Of a stretch of DNA of 64,000 bases, positions 1 to 11,700 are shown piece by piece. The stretch is from Karalla daura (Eukaryota; Chordata; Actinopteri; Chaetodontiformes; Leiognathidae). A model generated the notes under the pieces. It made no database searches. It worked only from the letters and a program-made list of their open reading frames with translations, and was not told the origin of the DNA. The stretch is from contig JANZKI010000039.1 in the NCBI GenBank assembly GCA_029224185.1, positions 868,001-932,000 on the forward strand, read 5' to 3'. The position numbers were made by a program, and so were the translations under genes. The stretch's first letter is position 1. Each line of letters begins with the position of its first letter.

Positions 1-9
1 ATCTCGGCC

Positions 10-37
10 AAAACGACAGGTCCGGGGTGGTCGTTTT
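10..37 (+). other. Unit hairpin followed by T run (first copy)
   Basis: AAAACGAC at 10-17 is the exact reverse complement of GTCGTTTT at 30-37, with a 12-base loop between, and the T run continues to base 40. It recurs in essentially every unit. The only recurrent change is A10G in t10 and t11 units, which leaves a G-T pair at the foot of the stem. One private stem change (A to T) is at 3,907. On the forward strand it looks like an intrinsic terminator, but in a eukaryotic satellite a cruciform, protein site or RNA polymerase III stop is equally possible. Function is unknown. Confidence 0.75.
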
Positions 38-126
38 TTTCACTTTCGGCGAGCTTTAATATCTCAGCTCCAAGATCAAATCCGGCATCGGGATTGCTTT
101 TTCCAGTGAGCGTGGGCCACCCCGGA
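21..126. repeat. 10-bp inverted repeat within the unit (first copy)
   Basis: TCCGGGGTGG at 21-30 and CCACCCCGGA at 117-126 are perfect reverse complements 86 bases apart. The next unit's left arm lies 71 bases downstream, so alternating dyads run through the array. The right arm is broken in X units (CCACCCCTGA) and altered in units carrying C123T (CCACCCTGGA). The dyad is seen directly; any folding role is inference. Confidence 0.7.
51..70. repeat. Short dyad GAGCT/AGCTC (first copy)
   Basis: GAGCT at 51-55 pairs with AGCTC at 66-70 across 10 AT-rich bases. Units with A66G, G67T or C70G (t2, t9, t6, t12) disrupt the right arm, so the element is not under strict conservation. Confidence 0.5.
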
Positions 127-136
127 GGCGGCTCAC
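106..136. repeat. Nested dyad around GTGGGCCAC (first copy)
   Basis: GTGAGC at 106-111 pairs with GCTCAC at 131-136, enclosing GTGGGCCAC at 112-120, which is itself a 4-bp palindrome with one central base. t14 and t16 units (G112T) and t13 units change it. Confidence 0.5.
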
Positions 137-138
137 AC

Positions 139-177
139 CCCAAATCGGGGGTTTGGGCGCGCTCGCTCGGGGTCGGG
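139..177 (+). other. CCCAAA/TTTGGG dyad and four G runs (first copy)
   Basis: CCCAAA at 139-144 pairs with TTTGGG at 152-157 over a 7-base loop. The stretch 147-177 carries four forward-strand G runs of at least three, separated by about 3, 11 and 2-3 bases: a relaxed G-quadruplex pattern with one long loop. t4 and t12 units lengthen the first run to five G; t10 units (G157A) break the second run. Confidence 0.5.
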
Positions 178-834
178 ATCTCGGCCAAAACGACAGGTCC
201 GGGGTGGTCGTTTTTTTCACTTTCGGCGAGCTTTAATATCTCAGCTCCAGGATCAAATCCGGCATCGGGATTGCTTTTTCCAGTGAGCGTGGGCCACCCT
301 GGAGGCGGCTCACACCCCAAATCGTGGGTTTGGGCGCGCTCGCTCGGGGTCGGGATTTCGGCCAAAACGACAGGTCCGGGGTGGTCGTTTTTTTCACTTT
401 CGGCGAGCTTTAATATCTCAGCTCCAAGATCAAATCCGGCATCGGGATTGCTTTTTCCAGTGAGCGTGGGCCACCCCGGAGGCGGCTCACACCCCAAATC
501 GTGGGTTTGGGCGCGCTCGCTCGGGGTCGGGATCTCGGCCAAAACGACAGGTCCGGGGTGGTCGTTTTTTTCACTTTCGGCGAGCTTTAATATCTCGGCT
601 CCAGGATCAAATCCGGTATCGGGATTGCTTTTTCCAGTGAGCGTGGGCCACCCCGGAGGCGGCTCACACCCCAAATCGTGGGTTTGGGCGCGCTCGCTCG
701 GGGTCGGGATCTCGGCCAAAACGACAGGTCCGGGGTGGTCGTTTTTTTCACTTTCGGCGAGCTTTAATATCTCAGCTCCAGGATCAAATCCGGCATCGGG
801 ATTGCTTTTTCCAGTGAGCGTGGGCCACCCCTGA

Positions 835-2958
835 GGCGGCTCACACCCCAAATCGTGGGTTTGGGCGCGCTCGCTCGGGGTCGGGATCTCGGCCAAAACG
901 ACAGGTCCGGGGTGGTCGTTTTTTTCACTTTCGGCGAGCTTTAATATCTCAGCTCCAGGATCAAATCCGGCATTGGGATTGCTTTTTCCAGTGAGCGTGG
1001 GCCACCCCGGAGGCGGCTCACACCCCAAATCGTGGGTTTGGGCTCGCTCGCTCGGGGTCGGGATCTCGGCCAAAACGACAGGTCCGGGGTGGTCGTTTTT
1101 TTCACTTTCGGTGAGCTTTAATATCTCATCTCCAGGATCAAATCCGGCATCGGGATTGCTGTTTCCAGTGAGCGTGGGCCACCCCGGAGGCGGCTCACAC
1201 CCCAAATGGTGGGTTTGGGCTCGCTCGCTCGGGGTCGGGATCTCGGCCAAAACGACAGGTCCGGGGTGGTCGTTTTTTTCACTTTCGGCGAGCTTTAATA
1301 TCTCAGCTCCAGGATCAAATCCGGCATCGGGATTGCTTTTTCCAGTGAGCGTGGGCCACCCCGGAGGCAGCTCACACCCCAAATCGTGGGTTTGGGCGCG
1401 CTCGCTCGGGGTCGGGATCTCGGCCAAAACGACAGGTCCGGGGTGGTCGTTTTTTTCACTTTCGGCGAGCTTTAATATCTCAGCTGCAGGATCAAATCCG
1501 GCATCGGGATTGCTTTTTCCAGTGAGCGTGGGCCACCCCGGAGGCGGCTCACACCCCAAATCGTGGGTTTGGGCGCGCTCGCTCGGGGTCGGGATCTCGG
1601 CCAAAACGACAGGTCCGGGGTGGTCGTTTTTTTCACTTTCGGCGAGCTTTAATATCTCAGCTCCAAGATCAAATCCGGCATCGGGATTGCTTTTTCCAGT
1701 GAGCGTGGGCCACCCCGGAGGCGGCTCACACCCCAAATCGGGGGTTTGGGCGCGCTCGCTCGGGGTCGGGATCTCGGCCAAAACGACAGGTCCGGGGTGG
1801 TCGTTTTTTTCACTTTCGGCGAGCTTTAATATCTCAGCTCCAGGATCAAATCCGGCATCGGGATTGCTTTTTCCAGTGAGCGTGGGCCACCCTGGAGGCG
1901 GCTCACACCCCAAATCGTGGGTTTGGGCGCGCTCGCTCGGGGTCGGGATTTCGGCCAAAACGACAGGTCCGGGGTGGTCGTTTTTTTCACTTTCGGCGAG
2001 CTTTAATATCTCAGCTCCAAGATCAAATCCGGCATCGGGATTGCTTTTTCCAGTGAGCGTGGGCCACCCCGGAGGCGGCTCACACCCCAAATCGTGGGTT
2101 TGGGCGCGCTCGCTCGGGGTCGGGATCTCGGCCAAAACGACAGGTCCGGGGTGGTCGTTTTTTTCACTTTCGGCGAGCTTTAATATTTCGGCTCCAGGAT
2201 CAAATCCGGTATCGGGATTGCTTTTTCCAGTGAGCGTGGGCCACCCCGGAGGCGGCTCACACCCCAAATCGTGGGTTTGGGCGCGCTCGCTCGGGGTCGG
2301 GATCTCGGCCAAAACGACAGGTCCGGGGTGGTCGTTTTTTTCACTTTCGGCGAGCTTTAATATCTCGGCTCCAGGATCAAATCCGGTATCGGGATTGCTT
2401 TTTCCAGTGAGCGTGGGCCACCCCGGAGGCGGCTCACACCCCAAATCGTGGGTTTGGGCGCGCTCGCTCGGGGTCGGGATCTCGGCCAAAACGACAGGTC
2501 CGGGGTGGTCGTTTTTTTCACTTTCGGCGAGCTTTAATATCTCAGCTCCAGGATCAAATCCGGCATCGGGATTGCTTTTTCCAGTGAGCGTGGGCCACCC
2601 CGGAGGCGGCTCACACCCCAAATCGTGGGTTTGGGCGCGCTCGCTCGGGGTCGGGATCTCGGCCAAAACGACAGGTCCGGGGTGGTCGTTTTTTTCACTT
2701 TCGGCGAGCTTTAATATCTCAGCTCCAAGATCAAATCCGGCATCGGGATTGCTTTTTCCAGTGAGCGTGGGCCACCCCGGAGGCGGCTCACACCCCAAAT
2801 CGGGGGTTTGGGCGCGCTCGCTCGGGGTCGGGATCTCGGCCAAAACGACAGGTCCGGGGTGGTCGTTTTTTTCACTTTCGGCGAGCTTTAATATCTCAGC
2901 TCCAGGATCAAATCCGGCATCGGGATTGCTTTTTCCAGTGAGCGTGGGCCACCCCTGA
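835..2958 (+). repeat. Satellite block 2, 12 units
   Basis: Unit order: t9b, t5, t6, t3, t4, t3, t2, t2, t1, t3, t4, X. It starts with t9b rather than the usual t2-t1, so the start looks like a recombination joint. It carries the run t3-t4-t3-t2 seen also in blocks 1 and 3. Two t2 units in a row (near 2,210 and 2,390) suggest a one-unit duplication; the first has ATTTCGG where the second has ATCTCGG, so they have since diverged or were not copied exactly. Confidence 0.85.
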
Positions 2959-5790
2959 GGCGGCTCACACCCCAAATCGTGGGTTTGGGCGCGCTCGCTC
3001 GGGGTCGGGATCTCGGCCAAAACGACAGGTCCGGGGTGGTCGTTTTTTTCACTTTCGGCGAGCTTTAATATCTCAGCTCCAGGATCAAATCCGGCATTGG
3101 GATTGCTTTTTCCAGTGAGCGTGGGCCACCCCGGAGGCGGCTCACACCCCAAATCGTGGGTTTGGGCTCGCTCGCTCGGGGTCGGGATCTCGGCCAAAAC
3201 GACAGGTCCGGGGTGGTCGTTTTTTTCACTTTCGGCGAGCTTTAATATCTCGGCTCCAGGATCAAATCCGGTATCGGGATTGCTTTTTCCAGTGAGCGTG
3301 GGCCACCCCGGAGGCGGCTCACACCCCAAATCGTGGGTTTGGGCGCGCTCGCTCGGGGTCGGGATCTCGGCCAAAACGACAGGTCCGGGGTGGTCGTTTT
3401 TTTCACTTTCGGCGAGCTTTAATATCTCAGCTCCAGGATCAAATCCGGCATCGGGATTGCTTTTTCCAGTGAGCGTGGGCCACCCCGGAGGCAGCTCACA
3501 CCCCAAATCGTGGGTTGGGGCGCGCTCGCTCGGGGTCGGGATCTCGGCCAAAACGACAGGTCCGGGGTGGTCGTTTTTTTCACTTTCGGCGAGCTTTAAT
3601 ATCTCAGCTGCAGGATCAAATCCGGCATCGGGATTGCTTTTTCCAGTGAGCGTGGGCCACCCCGGAGGCGGCTCACACCCCAAATCGTGGGTTTGGGCGC
3701 GCTCGCTCGGGGTCGGGATCTCGGCCAAAACGACAGGTCCGGGGTGGTCGTTTTTTTCACTTTCGGCGAGCTTTAATATCTCAGCTCCAGGATCAAATCC
3801 GGCATCGGGATTGCTTTTTCCAGTGAGCGTGGGCCACCCCGGAGGCAGCTCACACCCCAAATCGTGGGTTTGGGCGCGCTCGCTCGGGGTCGGGATCTCG
3901 GCCAAATCGACAGGTCCGGGGTGGTCGTTTTTTTCACTTTCGGCGAGCTTTAATATCTCGGCTCCAGGATCAAATCCGGTATCGGGATTGCTTTTTCCAG
4001 TGAGCGTGGGCCACCCCGGAGGCGGCTCACACCCCAAATCGTGGGTTTGGGCGCGCTCGCTCGGGGTCGGGATCTCGGCCAAAACGACAGGTCCGGGGTG
4101 GTCGTTTTTTTCACTTTCGGCGAGCTTTAATATCTCAGCTCCAGGATCAAATCCGGCATCGGGATTGCTTTTTCCAGTGAGCGTGGGCCACCCCGGAGGC
4201 GGCTCACACCCCAAATCGTGGGTTTGGGCGCGCTCGCTCGGGGTCGGGATCTCGGCCAAAACGACAGGTCCGGGGTGGTCGTTTTTTTCACTTTCGGCGA
4301 GCTTTAATATCTCAGCTCCAAGATCAAATCCGGCATCGGGATTGCTTTTTCCAGTGAGCGTGGGCCACCCCGGAGGCGGCTCACACCCCAAATCGGGGGT
4401 TTGGGCGCGCTCGCTCGGGGTCGGGATCTCGGCCAAAACGACAGGTCCGGGGTGGTCGTTTTTTTCACTTTCGGCGAGCTTTAATATCTCAGCTCCAGGA
4501 TCAAATCCGGCATCGGGATTGCTTTTTCCAGTGAGCGTGGGCCACCCTGGAGGCGGCTCACACCCCAAATCGTGGGTTTGGGCGCGCTCGCTCGGGGTCG
4601 GGATTTCGGCCAAAACGACAGGTCCGGGGTGGTCGTTTTTTTCACTTTCGGCGAGCTTTAATATCTCAGCTCCAAGATCAAATCCGGCATCGGGATTGCT
4701 TTTTCCAGTGAGCGTGGGCCACCCCGGAGGCGGCTCACACCCCAAATCGTGGGTTTGGGCGCGCTCGCTCGGGGTCGGGATCTCGGCCAAAACGACAGGT
4801 CCGGGGTGGTCGTTTTTTTCACTTTCGGCGAGCTTTAATATCTCGGCTCCAGGATCAAATCCGGTATCGGGATTGCTTTTTCCAGTGAGCGTGGGCCACC
4901 CCGGAGGCGGCTCACACCCCAAATCGTGGGTTTGGGCGCGCTCGCTCGGGGTCGGGATCTCGGCCAAAACGACAGGTCCGGGGTGGTCGTTTTTTTCACT
5001 TTCGGCGAGCTTTAATATCTCAGCTCCAGGATCAAATCCGGCATCGGGATTGCTTTTTCCAGTGAGCGTGGGCCACCCCGGAGGCGGCTCACACCCCAAA
5101 TCGTGGGTTTGGGCGCGCTCGCTCGGGGTCGGGATCTCGGCCAAAACGACAGGTCCGGGGTGGTCGTTTTTTTCACTTTCGGCGAGCTTTAATATCTCAG
5201 CTCCAAGATCAAATCCGGCATCGGGATTGCTTTTTCCAGTGAGCGTGGGCCACCCCGGAGGCGGCTCACACCCCAAATCGGGGGTTTGGGCGCGCTCGCT
5301 CGGGGTCGGGATCTCGGCCAAAACGACAGGTCCGGGGTGGTCGTTTTTTTCACTTTCGGCGAGCTTTAATATCTCAGCTCCAGGATCAAATCCGGCATCG
5401 GGATTGCTTTTTCCAGTGAGCGTGGGCCACCCTGGAGGCGGCTCACACCCCAAATCGTGGGTTTGGGCGCGCTCGCTCGGGGTCGGGATTTCGGCCAAAA
5501 CGACAGGTCCGGGGTGGTCGTTTTTTTCACTTTCGGCGAGCTTTAATATCTCATCTCCAGGATCAAATCCGGCATCGGGATTGCTGTTTCCAGTGAGCGT
5601 GGGCCACCCCGGAGGCGGCTCAAACCCCAAATGGTGGGTTTGGGCTCGCTCGCTCGGGGTCGGGATCTCGGCCAAAACGACAGGTCCGGGGTGGTCGTTT
5701 TTTTCACTTTCGGCGAGCTTTAATATCTCAGCTCCAGGATCAAATCCGGCATCGGGATTGCTTTTTCCAGTGAGCGTGGGCCACCCCTGA
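2959..5790 (+). repeat. Satellite block 3, 16 units
   Basis: Unit order: t2, t1, t6, t1, t8v, t1, t3, t4, t3, t2, t1, t3, t4, t9, t5, X. It ends with the common cassette t3-t4-t9-t5-X. Private single-base changes: T to G at 3,517, A to T at 3,907 (inside the conserved hairpin stem) and C to A at 5,623. Confidence 0.85.
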
Positions 5791-6852
5791 GGCGGCTCAC
5801 ACCCCAAATCGTGGGTTTGGGCGCGCTCGCTCGGGGTCGGGATCTCGGCCAAAACGACAGGTCCGGGGTGGTCGTTTTTTTCACTTTCGGCGAGCTTTAA
5901 TATCTCAGCTCCAGGATCAAATCCGGCATTGGGATTGCTTTTTCCAGTGAGCGTGGGCCACCCCGGAGGCGGCTCACACCCCAAATCGTGGGTTTGGGCT
6001 CGCTCGCTCGGGGTCGGGATCTCGGCCAAAACGACAGGTCCGGGGTGGTCGTTTTTTTCACTTTCGGCGAGCTTTAATATCTCGGCTCCAGGATCAAATC
6101 CGGTATCGGGATTGCTTTTTCCAGTGAGCGTGGGCCACCCCGGAGGCGGCTCACACCCCAAATCGTGGGTTTGGGCGCGCTCGCTCGGGGTCGGGATCTC
6201 GGCCAAAACGACAGGTCCGGGGTGGTCGTTTTTTTCACTTTCGGCGAGCTTTAATATCTCAGCTCCAGGATCAAATCCGGCATCGGGATTGCTTTTTCCA
6301 GTGAGCGTGGGCCACCCCGGAGGCAGCTCACACCCCAAATCGTGGGTTTGGGCGCGCTCGCTCGGGGTCGGGATCTCGGCCAAAACGACAGGTCCGGGGT
6401 GGTCGTTTTTTTCACTTTCGGCGAGCTTTAATATCTCAGCTGCAGGATCAAATCCGGCATCGGGATTGCTTTTTCCAGTGAGCGTGGGCCACCCCGGAGG
6501 CGGCTCACACCCCAAATCGTGGGTTTGGGCGCGCTCGCTCGGGGTCGGGATCTCGGCCAAAACGACAGGTCCGGGGTGGTCGTTTTTTTCACTTTCGGCG
6601 AGCTTTAATATCTCAGCTGCAGGATCAAATCCGGCATCGGGATTGCTTTTTCCAGTGAGCGTGGGCCACCCCGGAGGCGGCTCACACCCCAAATCGTGGG
6701 TTTGGGCGCGCTCGCTCGGGGTCGGGATTTCGGCCAAAACGACAGGTCCGGGGTGGTCGTTTTTTTCACTTTCGGCGAGCTTTAATATCTCAGCTCCAGG
6801 ATCAAATCCGGCATCGGGATTGCTTTTTCCAGTGAGCGTGGGCCACCCCTGA
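5791..6852 (+). repeat. Satellite block 4, 6 units
   Basis: Unit order: t2, t1, t6, t7, t1, X. The last four units are repeated directly downstream as block 5, so this is the left copy of a 708-bp tandem duplication. The X unit here lacks the usual C89T (GCATTGGG) and keeps GCATCGGG. Confidence 0.85.
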
Positions 6853-7560
6853 GGCGGCTCACACCCCAAATCGTGGGTTTGGGCGCGCTCGCTCGGGGTC
6901 GGGATCTCGGCCAAAACGACAGGTCCGGGGTGGTCGTTTTTTTCACTTTCGGCGAGCTTTAATATCTCAGCTCCAGGATCAAATCCGGCATCGGGATTGC
7001 TTTTTCCAGTGAGCGTGGGCCACCCCGGAGGCAGCTCACACCCCAAATCGTGGGTTTGGGCGCGCTCGCTCGGGGTCGGGATCTCGGCCAAAACGACAGG
7101 TCCGGGGTGGTCGTTTTTTTCACTTTCGGCGAGCTTTAATATCTCAGCTGCAGGATCAAATCCGGCATCGGGATTGCTTTTTCCAGTGAGCGTGGGCCAC
7201 CCCGGAGGCGGCTCACACCCCAAATCGTGGGTTTGGGCGCGCTCGCTCGGGGTCGGGATCTCGGCCAAAACGACAGGTCCGGGGTGGTCGTTTTTTTCAC
7301 TTTCGGCGAGCTTTAATATCTCAGCTGCAGGATCAAATCCGGCATCGGGATTGCTTTTTCCAGTGAGCGTGGGCCACCCCGGAGGCGGCTCACACCCCAA
7401 ATCGTGGGTTTGGGCGCGCTCGCTCGGGGTCGGGATTTCGGCCAAAACGACAGGTCCGGGGTGGTCGTTTTTTTCACTTTCGGCGAGCTTTAATATCTCA
7501 GCTCCAGGATCAAATCCGGCATCGGGATTGCTTTTTCCAGTGAGCGTGGGCCACCCCTGA
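6853..7560 (+). repeat. Satellite block 5, 4 units, tandem copy of part of block 4
   Basis: Unit order: t6, t7, t1, X, matching the last four units of block 4 at a 708-bp offset, including the C3T variant (near 6,727 and 7,435). The simplest reading is one unequal exchange in a four-unit register. Confidence 0.85.
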
Positions 7561-8622
7561 GGCGGCTCACACCCCAAATCGTGGGTTTGGGCGCGCTCGC
7601 TCGGGGTCGGGATCTCGGCCAAAACGACAGGTCCGGGGTGGTCGTTTTTTTCACTTTCGGCGAGCTTTAATATCTCAGCTCCAGGATCAAATCCGGCATT
7701 GGGATTGCTTTTTCCAGTGAGCGTGGGCCACCCCGGAGGCGGCTCACACCCCAAATCGTGGGTTTGGGCTCGCTCGCTCGGGGTCGGGATCTCGGCCAAA
7801 ACGACAGGTCCGGGGTGGTCGTTTTTTTCACTTTCGGCGAGCTTTAATATCTCGGCTCCAGGATCAAATCCGGTATCGGGATTGCTTTTTCCAGTGAGCG
7901 TGGGCCACCCCGGAGGCGGCTCACACCCCAAATCGTGGGTTTGGGCGCGCTCGCTCGGGGTCGGGATCTCGGCCAAAACGACAGGTCCGGGGTGGTCGTT
8001 TTTTTCACTTTCGGCGAGCTTTAATATCTCAGCTCCAGGATCAAATCCGGCATCGGGATTGCTTTTTCCAGTGAGCGTGGGCCACCCCGGAGGCAGCTCA
8101 CACCCCAAATCGTGGGTTTGGGCGCGCTCGCTCGGGGTCGGGATCTCGGCCAAAACGACAGGTCCGGGGTGGTCGTTTTTTTCACTTTCGGCGAGCTTTA
8201 ATATCTCAGCTGCAGGATCAAATCCGGCATCGGGATTGCTTTTTCCAGTGAGCGTGGGCCACCCCGGAGGCGGCTCACACCCCAAATCGTGGGTTTGGGC
8301 GCGCTCGCTCGGGGTCGGGATCTCGGCCAAAACGACAGGTCCGGGGTGGTCGTTTTTTTCACTTTCGGCGAGCTTTAATATCTCATCTCCAGGATCAAAT
8401 CCGGCATCGGGATTGCTGTTTCCAGTGAGCGTGGGCCACCCCGGAGGCGGCTCACACCCCAAATGGTGGGTTTGGGCTCGCTCGCTCAGGGTCGGGATCT
8501 CGGCCAAAACGACAGGTCCGGGGTGGTCGTTTTTTTCACTTTCGGCGAGCTTTAATATCTCAGCTCCAGGATCAAATCCGGCATCGGGATTGCTTTTTCC
8601 AGTGAGCGTGGGCCACCCCTGA
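7561..8622 (+). repeat. Satellite block 6, 6 units
   Basis: Unit order: t2, t1, t6, t9, t5, X. The t5 unit carries G to A at 8,488 (CTCGCTCAGG), shared only with 16,808, so this block and block 10 share ancestry. Confidence 0.85.
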
Positions 8623-8799
8623 GGCGGCTCACACCCCAAATCGTGGGTTTGGGCGCGCTCGCTCGGGGTCGGGATCTCGGCCAAAACGACAGGTCCGGGG
8701 TGGTCGTTTTTTTCACTTTCGGCGAGCTTTAATATCTCAGCTCCAGGATCAAATCCGGCATCGGGATTGCTTTTTCCAGTGAGCGTGGGCCACCCCTGA
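8623..8799 (+). repeat. Satellite block 7, single X unit (X-X dimer)
   Basis: Two X units stand side by side here, with TGA ends at 8,622 and 8,799, instead of being separated by several units. It is one of two X-X dimers in the window, the other being at 39,244-39,421. A one-unit slippage or exchange event explains it. Confidence 0.85.
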
Positions 8800-11700
8800 G
8801 GCGGCTCACACCCCAAATCGTGGGTTTGGGCGCGCTCGCTCGGGGTCGGGATCTCGGCCAAAACGACAGGTCCGGGGTGGTCGTTTTTTTCACTTTCGGC
8901 GAGCTTTAATATCTCAGCTCCAGGATCAAATCCGGCATTGGGATTGCTTTTTCCAGTGAGCGTGGGCCACCCCGGAGGCGGCTCACACCCCAAATCGTGG
9001 GTTTGGGCTCGCTCGCTCGGGGTCGGGATCTCGGCCAAAACGACAGGTCCGGGGTGGTCGTTTTTTTCACTTTCGGCGAGCTTTAATATCTCGGCTCCAG
9101 GATCAAATCCGGTATCGGGATTGCTTTTTCCAGTGAGCGTGGGCCACCCCGGAGGCGGCTCACACCCCAAATCGTGGGTTTGGGCGCGCTCGCTCGGGGT
9201 CGGGATCTCGGCCAAAACGACAGGTCCGGGGTGGTCGTTTTTTTCACTTTCGGCGAGCTTTAATATCTCAGCTCCAGGATCAAATCCGGCATCGGGATTG
9301 CTTTTTCCAGTGAGCGTGGGCCACCCCGGAGGCAGCTCACACCCCAAATCGTGGGTTTGGGCGCGCTCGCTCGGGGTCGGGATCTCGGCCAAAACGACAG
9401 GTCCGGGGTGGTCGTTTTTTTCACTTTCGGCGAGCTTTAATATCTCAGCTGCAGGATCAAATCCGGCATCGGGATTGCTTTTTCCAGTGAGCGTGGGCCA
9501 CCCCGGAGGCGGCTCACACCCCAAATCGTGGGTTTGGGCGCGCTCGCTCGGGGTCGGGATCTCGGCCAAAACGACAGGTCCGGGGTGGTCGTTTTTTTCA
9601 CTTTCGGCGAGCTTTAATATCTCAGCTCCAGGATCAAATCCGGCATCGGGATTGCTTTTTCCAGTGAGCGTGGGCCACCCCGGAGGCAGCTCACACCCCA
9701 AATCGTGGGTTTGGGCGCGCTCGCTCGGGGTCGGGATCTCGGCCAAAACGACAGGTCCGGGGTGGTCGTTTTTTTCACTTTCGGCGAGCTTTAATATCTC
9801 GGCTCCAGGATCAAATCCGGTATCGGGATTGCTTTTTCCAGTGAGCGTGGGCCACCCCGGAGGCGGCTCACACCCCAAATCGTGGGTTTGGGCGCGCTCG
9901 CTCGGGGTCGGGATCTCGGCCAAAACGACAGGTCCGGGGTGGTCGTTTTTTTCACTTTCGGCGAGCTTTAATATCTCAGCTCCAGGATCAAATCCGGCAT
10001 CGGGATTGCTTTTTCCAGTGAGCGTGGGCCACCCCGGAGGCGGCTCACACCCCAAATCGTGGGTTTGGGCGCGCTCGCTCGGGGTCGGGATCTCGGCCAA
10101 AACGACAGGTCCGGGGTGGTCGTTTTTTTCACTTTCGGCGAGCTTTAATATCTCAGCTCCAGGATCAAATCCGGCATCGGGATTGCTTTTTCCAGTGAGC
10201 GTGGGCCACCCCGGAGGCAGCTCACACCCCAAATCGTGGGTTTGGGCGCGCTCGCTCGGGGTCGGGATCTCGGCCAAAACGACAGGTCCGGGGTGGTCGT
10301 TTTTTTCACTTTCGGCGAGCTTTAATATCTCGGCTCCAGGATCAAATCCGGTATCGGGATTGCTTTTTCCAGTGAGCGTGGGCCACCCCGGAGGCGGCTC
10401 ACACCCCAAATCGTGGGTTTGGGCGCGCTCGCTCGGGGTCGGGATCTCGGCCAAAACGACAGGTCCGGGGTGGTCGTTTTTTTCACTTTCGGCGAGCTTT
10501 AATATCTCAGCTCCAGGATCAAATCCGGCATCGGGATTGCTTTTTCCAGTGAGCGTGGGCCACCCCGGAGGCGGCTCACACCCCAAATCGTGGGTTTGGG
10601 CGCGCTCGCTCGGGGTCGGGATCTCGGCCAAAACGACAGGTCCGGGGTGGTCGTTTTTTTCACTTTCGGCGAGCTTTAATATCTCAGCTCCAAGATCAAA
10701 TCCGGCATCGGGATTGCTTTTTCCAGTGAGCGTGGGCCACCCCGGAGGCGGCTCACACCCCAAATCGGGGGTTTGGGCGCGCTCGCTCGGGGTCGGGATC
10801 TCGGCCAAAACGACAGGTCCGGGGTGGTCGTTTTTTTCACTTTCGGCAAGCTTTAATATCTCAGCTCCAGGATCAAATCCGGCATCGGGATTGCTTTTTC
10901 CAGTGAGCGTGGGCCACCCTGGAGGCGGCTCACACCCCAAATCGTGGGTTTGGGCGCGCTCGCTCGGGGTCGGGATTTCGGCCAAAACGACAGGTCCGGG
11001 GTGGTCGTTTTTTTTCACTTTCGGCGAGCTTTAATATCTCAGCTCCAAGATCAAATCCGGCATCGGGATTGCTTTTTCCAGTGAGCGTGGGCCACCCCGG
11101 AGGCGGCTCACACCCCAAATCGTGGGTTTGGGCGCGCTCGCTCGGGGTCGGGATCTCGGCCAAAACGACAGGTCCGGGGTGGTCGTTTTTTTCACTTTCG
11201 GCGAGCTTTAATATCTCGGCTCCAGGATCAAATCCGGTATCGGGATTGCTTTTTCCAGTGAGCGTGGGCCACCCCGGAGGCGGCTCACACCCCAAATCGT
11301 GGGTTTGGGCGCGCTCGCTCGGGGTCGGGATCTCGGCCAAAACGACAGGTCCGGGGTGGTCGTTTTTTTCACTTTCGGCGAGCTTTAATATCTCAGCTCC
11401 AGGATCAAATCCGGCATCGGGATTGCTTTTTCCAGTGAGCGTGGGCCACCCCGGAGGCGGCTCACACCCCAAATCGTGGGTTTGGGCGCGCTCGCTCGGG
11501 GTCGGGATCTCGGCCAAAACGACAGGTCTGGGGTGGTCGTTTTTTTCACTTTCGGCGAGCTTTAATATCTCAGCTCCAAGATCAAATCCGGCATCGGGAT
11601 TGCTTTTTCCAGTGAGCGTGGGCCACCCCGGAGGCGGCTCACACCCCAAATCGGGGGTTTGGGCGCGCTCGCTCGGGGTCGGGATCTCGGCCAAAACGAC

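Larger units (their letters stand above)
1..834 (+). repeat. Satellite block 1 (left-truncated), ends in X
   Basis: Unit order: partial t3, t4, t3, t2, t1, X. The window opens inside a unit, so the true block is longer. The X unit is one of few not preceded by t5. The second t3 here follows a unit with C123T (CCCTGG) and carries C3T (GATTTCGG), a pairing that recurs only in the first 16.7 kb. Confidence 0.85.

Noticed and set aside
10..40. Bacterial intrinsic terminators, one per unit
   Set aside because: The stem and T run have the right look, but there are no transcription units to terminate and the array is a eukaryote-style satellite. It is kept as a structural element only.
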